Positions 18,566 to 27,403 of a stretch of DNA of 64,000 bases are shown here, in pieces; the stretch's first letter is position 1, and each line of letters starts with the position of its first letter. The stretch is from positions 1,798,001 through 1,862,000 of the forward strand of contig NZ_CP124750.1 of the NCBI RefSeq assembly GCF_029962605.1, written 5' to 3'. This stretch comes from Serratia sarumanii (lineage in GTDB: Bacteria; Pseudomonadota; Gammaproteobacteria; Enterobacterales; Enterobacteriaceae). The notes below the pieces were generated by a model, which made no database searches, was not told the origin of the DNA, and saw only the letters and a list, made by a program, of their open reading frames with translations. Position numbers and translations under genes: made by a program.

Positions 18566-19750
18566 TTACATCACCCGACAAGCGAATCCTTTCAGATACA
18601 GCCCCTCAGGGTATGTGGCGATCACCGGGTGATCGGCAGCCTGTCGGAACTGCTCTATAAATTGTACATCACGTCCGGCATCTACAGCGGCGTCGGCCAA
18701 AATTTTCTGGAACAGGTCGGTCGGCATCAGGCCGGAGCAGGAGAAGCTGAGCAGAATGCCGCCCGGATTCAGCAGCTGCAGCGCCAGCATGTTGATGTCT
18801 TTGTAGCCGCGGCAGGCGCTGGCCAACTGATTCTTGTTCTCGACGAATTTCGGCGGATCCATGATGATCAGATCGAATTTTTCGCCTTGAGTGCGGTAGT
18901 TGCGCAGCAGCTGGAACACGTCATCGCGAACGAACTCCGCTTTGTTCAGATCCAGCTTATTGAGCTCGACGTTCTGTTTGGCGATATCCAGCGCCGCCTG
19001 CGAGGTATCCACGCTGATCACCTGCGCGCAACCGCCCATCAAAGCGGAAACGGCGAAGGCGCCGGTGTAGGAGAAGCAGTTCAGCACCCGACGGCCGGCG
19101 GAGTAATTGCGCGCCGCCAGGCGGCTGTCGCGCTGGTCGAGGTAGAAACCGGTCTTGTGCCCCTGCTGAATGTCCACCAGCAGCTTCATGCCGTGTTCGG
19201 TGATCGGCAGCAGTTCCGGCGGCAGATCGCCCAGCACCGGGCCCTGCGCCAGCGGCAGGCCTTCTTTTTTACGTACCGCAACGTCGGAGCGATCGTAGAT
19301 CGAACATTCCGGGTAGCAATGCTGCAGGGCGGAAAGCAGGGCCGGGCGCTGGTATTCGGCACCGGCGGACAGCAGCTGCAGCACCAGGAAATTCTGGAAG
19401 CGATCGATAGTGATGCCCGGCAGGCCGTCGGACTCGCCGGCGATCAGGCGGTATCCGTCCAGACCGTCGCGCTGTGCGACCCAATCGCGCCAGCTTTGCG
19501 CTTGCTGCAGGCGGCGAATGAAGAAATCGATGTTAATCTCTTCATCTTGCTGGAAGGTCCAGACGCGTGCGCGGATCTGCGACTCGGGCGAATAGGCGCC
19601 GCGTGCCAGCCACTTACCCTGGCTGTCGAGGATATCAATGGTTTCACCGGAGTGGGCTTTGCCCTCAACGCGTTGAACGGCGCCGGAGAACACCCAAGGG
19701 TGGCGACGGAGTAAGGACTTTTCACGTCCTTTGGCGAGATGTAAGCGCAT
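18566..19750 (-). CDS. rlmI: 23S rRNA m5C1962 methyltransferase RlmI
   Basis: A 394-residue enzyme that methylates C1962 of 23S rRNA. An N-terminal PUA domain (about residues 1-75) is followed by an EEHEE-type linker domain and a Rossmann methyltransferase domain. The SAM loop is [19 protein letters not shown], and the catalytic-site motifs are [10 protein letters not shown] and LLSFSCSG (with the catalytic Cys). In E. coli it lies next to acyP; here about 2.2 kb of extra DNA intervenes. Confidence 0.95.
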   Translation of the reverse strand: MRLHLAKGREKSLLRRHPWVFSGAVQRVEGKAHSGETIDILDSQGKWLARGAYSPESQIRARVWTFQQDEEINIDFFIRRLQQAQSWRDWVAQRDGLDGYRLIAGESDGLPGITIDRFQNFLVLQLLSAGAEYQRPALLSALQHCYPECSIYDRSDVAVRKKEGLPLAQGPVLGDLPPELLPITEHGMKLLVDIQQGHKTGFYLDQRDSRLAARNYSAGRRVLNCFSYTGAFAVSALMGGCAQVISVDTSQAALDIAKQNVELNKLDLNKAEFVRDDVFQLLRNYRTQGEKFDLIIMDPPKFVENKNQLASACRGYKDINMLALQLLNPGGILLSFSCSGLMPTDLFQKILADAAVDAGRDVQFIEQFRQAADHPVIATYPEGLYLKGFACRVM

Positions 19751-20129
19751 GGTTAAACTACTTTTTATTCAATGGGTTAATTGGCTGGATTAAGCGTTTG
19801 CCAAAATAAGTTCGTCATCATAGCTGAATCTGACAGCGTTCACTACCGCGTTGGCTCGGATTGTATCGCGTTATCTCTGCGGGCGTCGCACCGAAGAGAG
19901 AGAAAGTGCAGCCTTCAAACTGAAGAAATGGCAGCTTAAAAAGGTGTATTATAGCAAGCCAGAGATGAAAGCATGTTGATCAGTGCGTGAAGGCGCTTTG
20001 TTACCTGCAGGATTAGATGTTTGACAGGGGATTATGCTTTATAGGGCATAAGGCTACAGAGTGATATATTTATTCTTGTTAAGAGTATTTTTGGCTGTTT
20101 TTGTAATATAAAGTGAAGGGAGTGCACCA
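19751..20129. other. Intergenic region upstream of rlmI
   Basis: About 380 bases between the divergent rlmI and the small secreted protein gene. I see no gene or RNA. GC content falls sharply from left to right, which marks the edge of the AT-rich insert that continues to about 21.9 kb. Confidence 0.5.
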
Positions 20130-20510
20130 GTGAGATTCTTTTTGTTTTTCATTTTTTTTATGACGACTCACACAGTATTGGCTAACGAGTGGGTTTTTAG
20201 TGATGATGAAAACGCTATAAGTGATGGGGTATTAAAGATTTCGGTTCAGGCTGGGCATTATAAAATTTCATTTCCACCTACTGCGAACCCAAACTCAGGT
20301 GCTGTGTCGATTAACGGCGAGCGGTTTTACGGTAACCGTTCTTTTGGATTCGACGGCGAGCAAGCGGACATAATGATTGATAGGTTAATAAAGGTAAAGA
20401 GTGCTCAGGTTGAATATGATGATCGTTTTAAAACGAAAGTTGTTCGCAAGTTGGTTGATTTTTCTGACATTACATCATCCCTCGATAGCTTGAAAAATAA
20501 AAGTCATTGA
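20130..20510 (+). CDS. Small secreted protein, unknown function
   Basis: A 126-residue protein that I do not recognise. It has a strongly hydrophobic N-terminal signal (RFFLFFIFFMTTHTVLA, cleavage likely before NEWVFSDD) and a mature, mostly beta-predicted domain with a lysine-rich end. The GTG start at 20130 is preceded by AAGGGAG at 20116-20122. Codon use is AT-rich compared with its neighbours, which suggests horizontal origin. It lies upstream of an acyltransferase gene but 400 bases away, so cotranscription is doubtful. Confidence 0.6.
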   Translation: MRFFLFFIFFMTTHTVLANEWVFSDDENAISDGVLKISVQAGHYKISFPPTANPNSGAVSINGERFYGNRSFGFDGEQADIMIDRLIKVKSAQVEYDDRFKTKVVRKLVDFSDITSSLDSLKNKSH

Positions 20511-20652
20511 CACCTCTCACATCATCGACGATAGAGCAGATGGCTTTACTCGAAATAGGAATAGCGCTGTCGCTTGGTTGCCCGGTGGTATGTTTACTCA
20601 CGACGGCTGGCCGACGGTACGCTTTCTTGTGAGCAAGCAGAGCCCATCATTC
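20494..20652 (+). pseudogene. Possible gene remnant
   Basis: A start-less frame reading DTSHIIDDRADGFTRNR and then AVAWLPGGMFTHDGWPTVRF ends at a TGA. It overlaps the end of the secreted-protein gene in another frame and has higher GC than the flanking DNA. The protein-like composition suggests the tail of a decayed gene, but I cannot name a family. Confidence 0.3.
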
Positions 20653-20831
20653 AAGAGTGTGGATTGAAGATTACCGTTTTGTTTTTAACTGGTTGATTAT
20701 TAATGTCTTTTTTGGAATTTCATAGTAATTGACTTCAGGCTGAGGTTCGCCTCACGGAAGAAAGCCTATCTCCGGGCAGATGGGGATGTAAGCTTTTTGT
20801 AAGTTTTTTGTGAGTTTTAGGTTTTTTCGCA
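20653..20831. other. AT-rich intergenic stretch
   Basis: No gene seen. A small perfect hairpin TGAGG-TTCG-CCTCA lies at 20741-20754, without a T run. Confidence 0.4.
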
Positions 20832-20860
20832 TTGACAAAAATCTTAACTTAATCTGTTAT
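20832..20860 (+). promoter_or_regulatory. Sigma70-type promoter of the acyltransferase gene
   Basis: A perfect -35 TTGACA (20832-20837) and a -10 TGTTAT (20855-20860) are separated by 17 bases, 45 bases upstream of the acyltransferase ATG. Confidence 0.65.
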
Positions 20861-20904
20861 TGAGCACCTGATGTTTATTATGCAGATATTAGGATTTTTC
20901 TTAA

Positions 20905-21867
20905 ATGTCTAAAGAAAGAAGCTTGTCGTTTGATTTTTTGAAAGGGTTGCTTATCTTGCTCGTCATCGTGGGACATTTATTGCCAGGCAGCGCTGATGTC
21001 GGTTTGCGTGGGGCAATATATTATTTCCATATGCCGCTTTTTCTAGGGGTGACGGGCTACTTTGTTCGGCGTTATTTTCTTGATGGCGGCGTGATTAGCG
21101 TGCTGAAAAAGTATCAGTGGCGCATGATAATTCCTTATATGTTGGCATTCGTTGTTTACAGCGTTTATTCTCTTTACTCCTCAGAAGAAGTAGGTTTAAA
21201 GCAGTTCATCGGTCTATTCCTTTACCCCTACTATCATCTTTGGTATATCCCAGCAGTGATCATATTCGTGCTATATACTATGGTCATTTACAAGAGTAAT
21301 TTCTTAATTGGTTTCTTTCTGTTCACTTCCGCGGTGTTATCTATTGTCTGGTACTGTTACGCCGACACGCTGGAAAACCAATATGCCTGGCTGAAATTCA
21401 TTGGTGATAAGCGTTTCTATTATTACTACTCCTTCTTTTTATTAGGTTTCCTGATCGGGGATAAGAATTTTCACGGTAACCCGCTGGCGTTGTTCGCTAT
21501 CGCGTTGGTCGTAGGCATATTAGGGTACTATGAACCGAACGGGGCACTGCTGGATGCCGCCTCATGGTTTGCATTTAATGCTGCGCTGTTGCTGTTGATG
21601 GTGAGTTTGTGTAAACGCCTGAAGCTGAGAATTGAGGGCTTTGTGGTCAAAATGGGGCAGGTATCTCTACCTATTTATCTTTGGCATGTGTTACCCATTT
21701 TGCTTGTCGGAGCAATGGTCGATAAGGATACGTTAGGTTTTTATCTCAGCGTAACGGCCATTATTTTCGCTCTGGTCATCATATTTATCCGCTTGCGTGG
21801 CAAAAGCAGATTTATCGACTCTTTCTTTTACGGAGAAAGGGCCAACTGGCTACCTGCCGAAAAATAG
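20905..21867 (+). CDS. Acyltransferase-3 family membrane protein
   Basis: A 320-residue integral membrane protein with about ten hydrophobic helices. The N-terminal pattern SFDFLKGLLILLVIVGHLLP carries the conserved His of acyltransferase-3 (OafA/NodX-like) proteins, and FHMPLFLGVTGYF follows. Such enzymes O-acetylate surface polysaccharides or exported sugars at the inner membrane. The acceptor here is unknown, because no polysaccharide cluster lies nearby. The gene has lower GC than the backbone and a good promoter of its own, so it looks like an acquired single-gene modification enzyme. Confidence 0.85.
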   Translation: MSKERSLSFDFLKGLLILLVIVGHLLPGSADVGLRGAIYYFHMPLFLGVTGYFVRRYFLDGGVISVLKKYQWRMIIPYMLAFVVYSVYSLYSSEEVGLKQFIGLFLYPYYHLWYIPAVIIFVLYTMVIYKSNFLIGFFLFTSAVLSIVWYCYADTLENQYAWLKFIGDKRFYYYYSFFLLGFLIGDKNFHGNPLALFAIALVVGILGYYEPNGALLDAASWFAFNAALLLLMVSLCKRLKLRIEGFVVKMGQVSLPIYLWHVLPILLVGAMVDKDTLGFYLSVTAIIFALVIIFIRLRGKSRFIDSFFYGERANWLPAEK

Positions 21868-22024
21868 CAAGTCTGTCCCGGCCGAGGGAGCTCGGCCGTC
21901 TACTTTTTACGTAAGCCTCTATTATAGAAATTGTTGTCCTCTGGCTCCTTGCCTCTTTATCTTTTGATTGAGTTTCTATACTCAATACATACTTATTCTT
22001 TAGACAAGATAACAGGGGGCGATT

Positions 22025-22303
22025 ATGACACAAGTTTGCATTGCTGCGTATGTGTATGGCGTGGTGCAGGGGGTTGGGTTTCGCTATTCCACCCAGCGGC
22101 AGGCCGAGGCGTTGGGGGTGACAGGCTATGCGCGCAATCTCGATGACGGCAGTGTTCAGGTGGTGGCCTGCGGCACACAGGCGCAGGTGGACAAGCTGCT
22201 GGAGTGGTTGAAACAGGGCGGCCCGCGCAGCGCGCGCGTCGAACGTGTGCTGGTGGAGCCGCAGGGCCTGGCTGATTACAGCGGGTTTGGCATTCGTTAT
22301 TAA
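22025..22303 (+). CDS. acyP: Acylphosphatase
   Basis: A 92-residue enzyme that hydrolyses acyl phosphates. The catalytic pair is present: Arg20 in [11 protein letters not shown] and Asn38 in [13 protein letters not shown]. The fold length is normal (YccX in E. coli). It is convergent with tusE across a GC-rich hairpin. Confidence 0.95.
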   Translation: MTQVCIAAYVYGVVQGVGFRYSTQRQAEALGVTGYARNLDDGSVQVVACGTQAQVDKLLEWLKQGGPRSARVERVLVEPQGLADYSGFGIRY

Positions 22304-22309
22304 ACGCTC

Positions 22310-22330
22310 GCCTGCAGCGGCGCTGCGGGC
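22310..22330. terminator. Hairpin between acyP and tusE
   Basis: The stem GCCTGCAGC/GCTGCGGGC with a GGC loop contains one G-T pair and lies between the convergent stops. There is no clear T run, so it may act as a roadblock rather than a full terminator. Confidence 0.5.
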
Positions 22331-22337
22331 AGAGCGG

Positions 22338-22667
22338 TCAAATGCATTTTACCGGTTTCGGCAATCCGGCGATTTTGGTGGCTTGTTTGGCCGGCCCTTT
22401 CGGGAACAGGCGATACAGATAGCGGCTGTTGCCTTTTTCTTCGCCGTATTTCTGCGCCATCGCTTTGACCAGCATGCGGATAGCCGGTGAGGTATTAAAT
22501 TCCTGATAGAAGTCGCGCACGAAACGCACCACTTCCCAGTGTGCTTCGGTGAGCACGATCTCTTCCTGCGCGGCCAGCAGCGGCGCCAGCCCTTCATGCC
22601 AGTCGGCGCTGTTTTTCAGATAACCCTGCGCGTCAGTGTCGATAACCTGACCTTCAAACTCCAACAT
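22338..22667 (-). CDS. tusE: TusE sulfur-relay protein
   Basis: A 109-residue DsrC-family protein, the last sulfur carrier handing persulfide sulfur from TusBCD to MnmA for 2-thiouridine in tRNA. The C-terminal arm [21 protein letters not shown] has the essential penultimate Cys. The ATG at 22667 follows GAGG at a good distance, and the N-terminus MLEFEGQ fits the family; a longer in-frame start is rejected. Confidence 0.96.
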   Translation of the reverse strand: MLEFEGQVIDTDAQGYLKNSADWHEGLAPLLAAQEEIVLTEAHWEVVRFVRDFYQEFNTSPAIRMLVKAMAQKYGEEKGNSRYLYRLFPKGPAKQATKIAGLPKPVKCI

Positions 22668-22727
22668 ACTGCCTCGATAACGGATAATTCGGAACGGCCG
22701 CCAGTTTAGCAAATTTTTTCAGCCGCA

Positions 22728-22754
22728 AAAAACAAAGCCCCGCCGGAGCGGGGC
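22728..22754 (-). terminator. yccA terminator
   Basis: On the minus strand the stem GCCCCGC/GCGGGGC with a four-base loop is followed by TTTGTTTTTT, 25 bases after the yccA stop. Confidence 0.88.
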
Positions 22755-22778
22755 CTGGAAAGCTGGTGTATCGTGCGA

Positions 22779-23438
22779 TCAGTTGCTGCGGGCGAAGCCC
22801 AGAATGCTCAACAGGCTGATGAACATGTTGTAGAGCGACACGTACAGGCTAACGGTGGCGCGAATGTAGTTGGTCTCGCCGCCGTGAATGATGTTGCTGG
22901 TTTCCCACAGGATCGCGCCGGCGGAGAACAGGATGAACAGCGCGCTGATGGCCAGGTGCAGGGCAGGGATCTGCAGGAACAGGTTGGCGATCACCGCCAC
23001 CAGCAGTACCACAAAACCTGCCATCATCATGCCGGACAGGAATGACATGTCTTTACGGGTGGTCAGCACATACGCCGAGCAGCAGAAGAACACCGCTGCG
23101 GTGCCGCCCAGCGCCAGCATGATCAGATCGCCCGCGCCGGCGTTCAGGAACGAGCTGAGAATGGGGCCGAGGGCATACCCCATGAAACCGGTCAGCGCAA
23201 ACGCCGCCAGGATGCCTGCCGGGCTGTTGGCCAGTTTATGGGTCAGGAACATCAGGCCGTAGAAACCAACCAGCATCAGCAGCAAGCCCGGTGCCGGCAG
23301 CCCCAGCATCGTGCTGGCGGTCGCGGTCAGCGCCGAGAAAGCCAGCGTCAGGGATAACAGGAAATAGGTGTTGCGCAGGACTTTATGCGTGCTGAGCAGC
23401 GAGTCGCGCGAAGAAGATGAGACGACAATGCGGTCCAT
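22779..23438 (-). CDS. yccA: YccA, Bax-inhibitor-1 family membrane protein
   Basis: A 219-residue protein with seven hydrophobic helices, the UPF0005/BI-1 layout, ending [16 protein letters not shown]. In E. coli YccA is a substrate and modulator of the FtsH membrane protease and protects SecY from degradation. The start is the ATG at 23438, which gives the same length as E. coli YccA. It lies between tusE and the tRNA-Ser gene, as in related genomes. Confidence 0.94.
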   Translation of the reverse strand: MDRIVVSSSSRDSLLSTHKVLRNTYFLLSLTLAFSALTATASTMLGLPAPGLLLMLVGFYGLMFLTHKLANSPAGILAAFALTGFMGYALGPILSSFLNAGAGDLIMLALGGTAAVFFCCSAYVLTTRKDMSFLSGMMMAGFVVLLVAVIANLFLQIPALHLAISALFILFSAGAILWETSNIIHGGETNYIRATVSLYVSLYNMFISLLSILGFARSN

Positions 23439-23627
23439 AATGCTCTCTCTTATCAAGCCATCACAAAATAATCCCGATGATAGGCAGCGCAAGCGCTTGA
23501 TTAAAGTTTGTTTACCAATCTTTACCCTTAGTTATCATTGTTGCAACAGCAGGGAGGAGCGGACGCGCGTTTGTTCGCCGTTTGCTGCGTCTTCGCCGAT
23601 TTTTCGCGCGGTTGAACGCGCCCGGGC

Positions 23628-23656
23628 TTTACAAGCGAATGAGGTCTGTTTATAGT
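23628..23656 (+). promoter_or_regulatory. tRNA-Ser promoter
   Basis: A -35 TTTACA (23628-23633) and a -10 TATAGT (23651-23656) with a 17-base spacer are followed by the GC-rich discriminator GCGCG typical of stringently controlled stable RNA promoters. It lies 13 bases before the mature tRNA. Confidence 0.8.
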
Positions 23657-23668
23657 GCGCGTCGTTGC

Positions 23669-23756
23669 GGAGGGGTGGCCGAGTGGCTGAAGGCAACGGT
23701 CTTGAAAACCGTCGACGGGAAACCGTTCCAGAGTTCGAATCTCTGCTCCTCCGCCA
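23669..23756 (+). tRNA. serT: tRNA-Ser (anticodon TGA)
   Basis: An 88-base class II tRNA with a long variable arm. The acceptor GGAGGGG pairs with CTCCTCC with one G-T pair, the anticodon loop is CTTGAAA (TGA), the T loop is TTCGAAT and the CCA end is encoded. Its position after yccA matches serT of E. coli. Confidence 0.97.
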
Positions 23757-23766
23757 TACATTCTGA

Positions 23767-23800
23767 CCCCGTGCTCACTGAGCACGGGGTTTTTGTTTTT
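23767..23800 (+). terminator. serT terminator
   Basis: A perfect 10-bp stem, CCCCGTGCTC/GAGCACGGGG, with an ACT loop is followed by TTTTTGTTTTT. Confidence 0.95.
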
Positions 23801-23983
23801 GCGTGCGTAGAAATCGAGGCGCTTTTGCAGGAAACGCGATCGGCTATTGATAAGGGCCACGCATCGGTGAGATTATGCGGTCATCAAGGTTGGCTGCTCG
23901 GATGCCTGCTGCTGTCAGGCACCGCCGGGGTGATAAACAACGCCGCCTTATCGATTTCGCTTAATGCTCTTATGGAGACAGAG

Positions 23984-24199
23984 ATGAACTGGTATCAAGT
24001 CGCCCTATGGACCATGATCTTTCTGAAGTCCGGCGCTTTCCTGGTATTCGTGTGGTGGTGGATGTTCAAACGCGCAACCAAACCTTATGTGCGCCCGCAA
24101 GACGTCGTGGTGGACGATACGCCGTATGATGAGAACCTCACCATGGAAGAGGTGATGAAAAACCATGGCATCGTCCGTACGGATATGTCGGTAAAATAG
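23984..24199 (+). CDS. Small inner membrane protein
   Basis: A 71-residue protein with one or two hydrophobic segments (about residues 5-28, including FLVFVWWWMF) and a charged acidic C-terminal tail ending GIVRTDMSVK. The start is the ATG at 23984, six bases after GGAG. I do not recognise the family by name. It sits directly downstream of serT and its terminator, so it must have its own promoter. Confidence 0.65.
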   Translation: MNWYQVALWTMIFLKSGAFLVFVWWWMFKRATKPYVRPQDVVVDDTPYDENLTMEEVMKNHGIVRTDMSVK

Positions 24200-24292
24200 C
24201 CCTTCCTCCCCAATCGGTATCTGGGGCGTGTTTGCCATAAGCGCGCCCCGTTGCGATCCTTCGCTGTCTCTCTATGGCATTCTGTTCTCAGG

Positions 24293-24775
24293 TTAACGGC
24301 ATAGCGTTACCGGGAAAAGCACGCCATGAACGATGTACGCATCTTGCCGAGCTTTACGCATCGAAAAAACGCCGTTCTTAATGCCGAGAGAGATCATGGG
24401 GATTTCCTGGGTCAGCTCATCCGGCGCGTTGTCGTCGGGCGCTTTACTGATTTCTCGGTGGGTGGTCATGTAAAACCCGTCATCTAACCTCTTTATATCA
24501 AAGTTTATTTTCCTATCCAGGCTGTAGGTTTTGCCTCTCACGGTGATGTCCCCACGCTGCACGATCATGGCATGATGTTCGTCATAGATGAATAAACTGC
24601 CCGTCACTTTTAATTCCAGGTCATCGCCTGAAGCTAATCGTTTTTTAGTGATCGTATCGGCCTGGCAATTCATATGCACAGGCGCGGCGGGGGTTAAAAC
24701 GCGAAACAGGACAATGAAGAGAATCACTGCCAAAAATCCGATAGTCAGCATTTTGGGGTTGAGCAATGCGGCCAT
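24293..24775 (-). CDS. FidL-like membrane protein
   Basis: A 160-residue protein with one N-terminal membrane helix (about residues 9-28) and a periplasmic domain that includes MNCQADTITKKRL. This layout resembles the FidL-like family, usually encoded beside ToxR/CadC-type membrane regulators. Its ATG directly follows the stop of the regulator gene with no gap, so the two are translationally coupled. It may modulate the regulator's signal sensing; that role is inference. Confidence 0.7.
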   Translation of the reverse strand: MAALLNPKMLTIGFLAVILFIVLFRVLTPAAPVHMNCQADTITKKRLASGDDLELKVTGSLFIYDEHHAMIVQRGDITVRGKTYSLDRKINFDIKRLDDGFYMTTHREISKAPDDNAPDELTQEIPMISLGIKNGVFSMRKARQDAYIVHGVLFPVTLCR

Positions 24776-25573
24776 TTATTTTCCGTTGAGAATTTTGTAG
24801 GTAACACACTGGGTATATCGATCTTGTGAGCCGAGATAACACACACCGAGGAAGGTGTTATAAGTCAACGTGTGTTTTACGGAGGAAAAATAGATGTCCG
24901 CTTTACTGGCTATACAATCCACACCGCTCTCTTCTAGCGCCTGGTTGACCATGCGCTTTTCCAGTTCGTCATCAATATGCTTGTCCGCATCCAGAGAATA
25001 CAAGGTGCAGCGGTCTTTTTTCCCTAACGAGATTAAATTTTCTCTGGGTTGATCAGGCGGTTCAACAGGATAGAACGCCGCGACGAACAACAGCGGAATA
25101 AATGCGCCGCAGATAGCGGCAATAGCGCGAATATTTACCTGTTTCTGCGGCGGCGTGTTATGTGATTCGGCAACCGACGGGAAAGACGAAAGCGGCACTG
25201 AGGCGGAAGAAGGGGGAGTTTCGTTAACGGTTGCCTGCGGTGATGGGTAAATATCAATCATGGCGGTAAAGCAAAAACCGACTTTCGCCAGGGTCTTTAT
25301 CGGCGAGGTTTCTCTCCCCAGCAGTTTGAACGCTTTCCTTATTTCACTGACGGCCACATTGAGGCTGATCGATGAGCCTGAAAAACCATACTCTTCCCAT
25401 ACCTTTTTTATCAATACCTCACGTTTCAATGGGATATTCGGATGAGTCAGCATTTCAATTAACAGGCGCGAGGCCGGATTGGATATCCGTATCGATGACT
25501 CATCGTTATCAATGAGTTGGAGACGACACGCATTTGCGTCATAGATCACGCAGAGGTCGATAATATATTTCAT
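24776..25573 (-). CDS. ToxR/CadC-like membrane transcriptional regulator
   Basis: A 265-residue protein with an OmpR/PhoB-type winged helix domain in the cytoplasm (about residues 5-105, with ISNPASRLLIEMLTHP and SLNVAVSEIRKAFKLLG). A Pro/Ser-rich linker, one membrane helix (about 148-166) and a short periplasmic domain with four Cys residues follow. This one-component design couples an envelope signal to transcription. It is divergent from the LuxR-type regulator and fimbrial operon, so control of the fimbriae is the simplest guess. The Cys residues could form redox-sensitive disulfides. Confidence 0.85.
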   Translation of the reverse strand: MKYIIDLCVIYDANACRLQLIDNDESSIRISNPASRLLIEMLTHPNIPLKREVLIKKVWEEYGFSGSSISLNVAVSEIRKAFKLLGRETSPIKTLAKVGFCFTAMIDIYPSPQATVNETPPSSASVPLSSFPSVAESHNTPPQKQVNIRAIAAICGAFIPLLFVAAFYPVEPPDQPRENLISLGKKDRCTLYSLDADKHIDDELEKRMVNQALEESGVDCIASKADIYFSSVKHTLTYNTFLGVCYLGSQDRYTQCVTYKILNGK

Positions 25574-25976
25574 GTATTCAGGTTTTTATAATGGTATGGG
25601 CTTCCAGGTCGCGGCTAGTATTTAGTGAAACGTCGGTCAGGTCAAGGTTCTGGGTGGAAAACATAAATAATTCAGGGTGTTTTTTATTTCTTCGACGAAC
25701 AGAATGCATGGTGCATTGCTCTTTTTATTATGCTTGGCAGAGTTAAATTCTGAAAATATATAATTTATTAGATTATAATAATTAAAATTTACGTTAATAA
25801 AAATAATGTTCCTGTTGTTAATGATTTGATGCAGAATTATCTTAGTGTTTTACGGCGCCTGCTTATGTGCCGGGCGCTTATTGATGGCTCCCAAACGGCA
25901 ATGCGATTTTTCCAAGAAAACGGCAGGTATTTAGTGCAAGGCATCGCCGTTTTCTTTAGCCATGGATGGAGGAAGT
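25574..25976. other. AT-rich divergent regulatory region
   Basis: About 400 bases with no gene, much richer in A and T than the surroundings (for example 25740-25810). It separates the membrane regulator from the LuxR-type regulator. Such composition is typical of H-NS-silenced fimbrial control regions in enterobacteria. I could not assign promoters with confidence. Confidence 0.5.
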
Positions 25977-26588
25977 ATGCTCAGTATCGGTATCGTATCT
26001 GAAAACATCTTTTTCAGAGAGGCGATGAAAAGGATATTGGCGCCAAGGATTTTTCATAAGGATCACGTTATTGCTTACTACGACGATCTGCCTTTGGCCA
26101 TGGGGCGAAATTGCCACGATATTCTAATCGTCGATGATGCGATAAAAAGCCTGTTGCGTTTCAGCATGGCGGCAGCGTTATTGTCTGCTATTCATGGCGT
26201 GAAAATTTTTTTGACGACAGAAGAGAAGCGTCGTCTGTTATTTCGTTCTGTCACGCGTGATGTGGTGGTGCTCGATAAAAGAGTGCGAGTTCCCGACATG
26301 AATAAGGAATTGTCTTTGCTGCTGGCTAATATTGCGCAGCATTCTGCATTAAATGGAAACGTTGAGGGTGGGGCGGCCCGCAATACGAAAAGTTGCCTGA
26401 CTGAAAGTGAATTGGAAACGCTTCATTTGCTTTCTTTCGGCTATACGGTGACCCAGGTATCCCGAATGCTTGATAAAAGCGTAAAAACGGTCAGCACGCA
26501 GAAATGCAGTGCATTACGCAAAATGGGATTGAAGAATCGGGTGCACAATTTATTGGACATTTCATCCGGTTTCTCGGCGGTTATCTAG
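25977..26588 (+). CDS. LuxR-type DNA-binding regulator
   Basis: A 203-residue protein with a receiver-like N-terminal region and a C-terminal LuxR/FixJ helix-turn-helix (about residues 135-195: LTESELETLHLLSFGYTVTQ, then a second helix near SVKTVSTQKCSALRKMGL). The conserved phosphoacceptor pocket of true response regulators is not obvious, so it may act without phosphorylation. The start at 25977 follows GGAGG by four bases; an in-frame ATG 15 bases upstream is less likely. It lies 180 bases before the major fimbrial subunit, on the same strand, and probably controls it. Confidence 0.8.
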   Translation: MLSIGIVSENIFFREAMKRILAPRIFHKDHVIAYYDDLPLAMGRNCHDILIVDDAIKSLLRFSMAAALLSAIHGVKIFLTTEEKRRLLFRSVTRDVVVLDKRVRVPDMNKELSLLLANIAQHSALNGNVEGGAARNTKSCLTESELETLHLLSFGYTVTQVSRMLDKSVKTVSTQKCSALRKMGLKNRVHNLLDISSGFSAVI

Positions 26589-26769
26589 GAGTTCGTTATT
26601 TTGTCGCTTTTATTATCGGCTGATGAATAACGCGATGGCTTGATTTTATAAAAACAGGAATGTGTTCACCCTTTTGCCTCTGTATTACGGGGAGGGATTG
26701 TTTCATCCCGCCAGCAGCGGCTGCTTTTTATTTATTCTCTCAAACCAAACTGTTATGGAGTTTTATCTC

Positions 26770-27354
26770 ATGATGAAGAAGATGCTTTCTGTTGCAATCA
26801 TGGCGGCCGCGGTCGCTGCGCCGGTGGCTTTTGCTGAAGACAATTCCGCCGGTGGCGTGATTAACTTTACCGGCGCCATTACCGACACCACCTGTACGAT
26901 TAACGGCGGCAAGAGCGCGGATTTCACCGTAGCACTGAGCCCGATCTCGGTGACCGACGCGGGTAACACCGTCGGGCCAATCACCAAGAACAAGAAGTCC
27001 TTCTCGTTGACCTTCTCCGGCTGTTCGCCGGCGGCCGGTACCGCAGGCACCCCGCTGAAAATCTACTTCTCCTCCGCGGATAACATCTCCACCGACGGCA
27101 AATATTTGCTGAACAACTCGGTCAACGAGAACGACGCTTCCGTCGCGAAGAACGTAGGCTTCTCTCTGGCGGAAACCGGTTCTTCCACCCCGATCCAGCT
27201 GAACGTGCCTTATGTCACCGACATCATGGGCGACAAAGAGGCGCCGGATTCAGAAACCCTGACGCTGGACGCGTACTACTACAAAACCAACGCCGAAGCG
27301 GCAAAAGTGGGCGCTCTGAGCTCCAACGTGACTTACACCATTTCTTACCTGTAA
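26770..27354 (+). CDS. Major fimbrial subunit
   Basis: A 194-residue FimA-type pilin. The signal peptide ends APVAFA at residue 22, and Cys42 (DTTCTING) and Cys85 (FSGCSP) form the canonical disulfide. The C-terminal beta strand ends TYTISYL with the penultimate Tyr needed for chaperone and donor-strand exchange. The start at 26770 lies nine bases after GGAG; the next codon is also ATG. It heads a four-gene chaperone-usher operon. A hairpin just after the gene probably lowers downstream expression. Confidence 0.92.
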   Translation: MMKKMLSVAIMAAAVAAPVAFAEDNSAGGVINFTGAITDTTCTINGGKSADFTVALSPISVTDAGNTVGPITKNKKSFSLTFSGCSPAAGTAGTPLKIYFSSADNISTDGKYLLNNSVNENDASVAKNVGFSLAETGSSTPIQLNVPYVTDIMGDKEAPDSETLTLDAYYYKTNAEAAKVGALSSNVTYTISYL

Positions 27355-27365
27355 TCGCGCTGACA

Positions 27366-27389
27366 GCCAGGCCCTTGATAGGGCCTGGC
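27366..27389 (+). terminator. Intercistronic hairpin after fimbrial subunit
   Basis: A perfect 9-bp stem, GCCAGGCCC/GGGCCTGGC, with a TTGATA loop lies between the pilin and chaperone genes. There is no T run, so it fits an mRNA-stabilising or attenuating element that gives an excess of pilin over assembly proteins. Confidence 0.65.
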
Positions 27390-27403
27390 CACCCGGGGGA
27401 ACG

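Noticed and set aside
23582..24199. Open frame running through the tRNA-Ser gene
   Set aside because: It crosses the tRNA and its terminator. Only the last 71 codons from the ATG at 23984 have a ribosome binding site and protein-like content.
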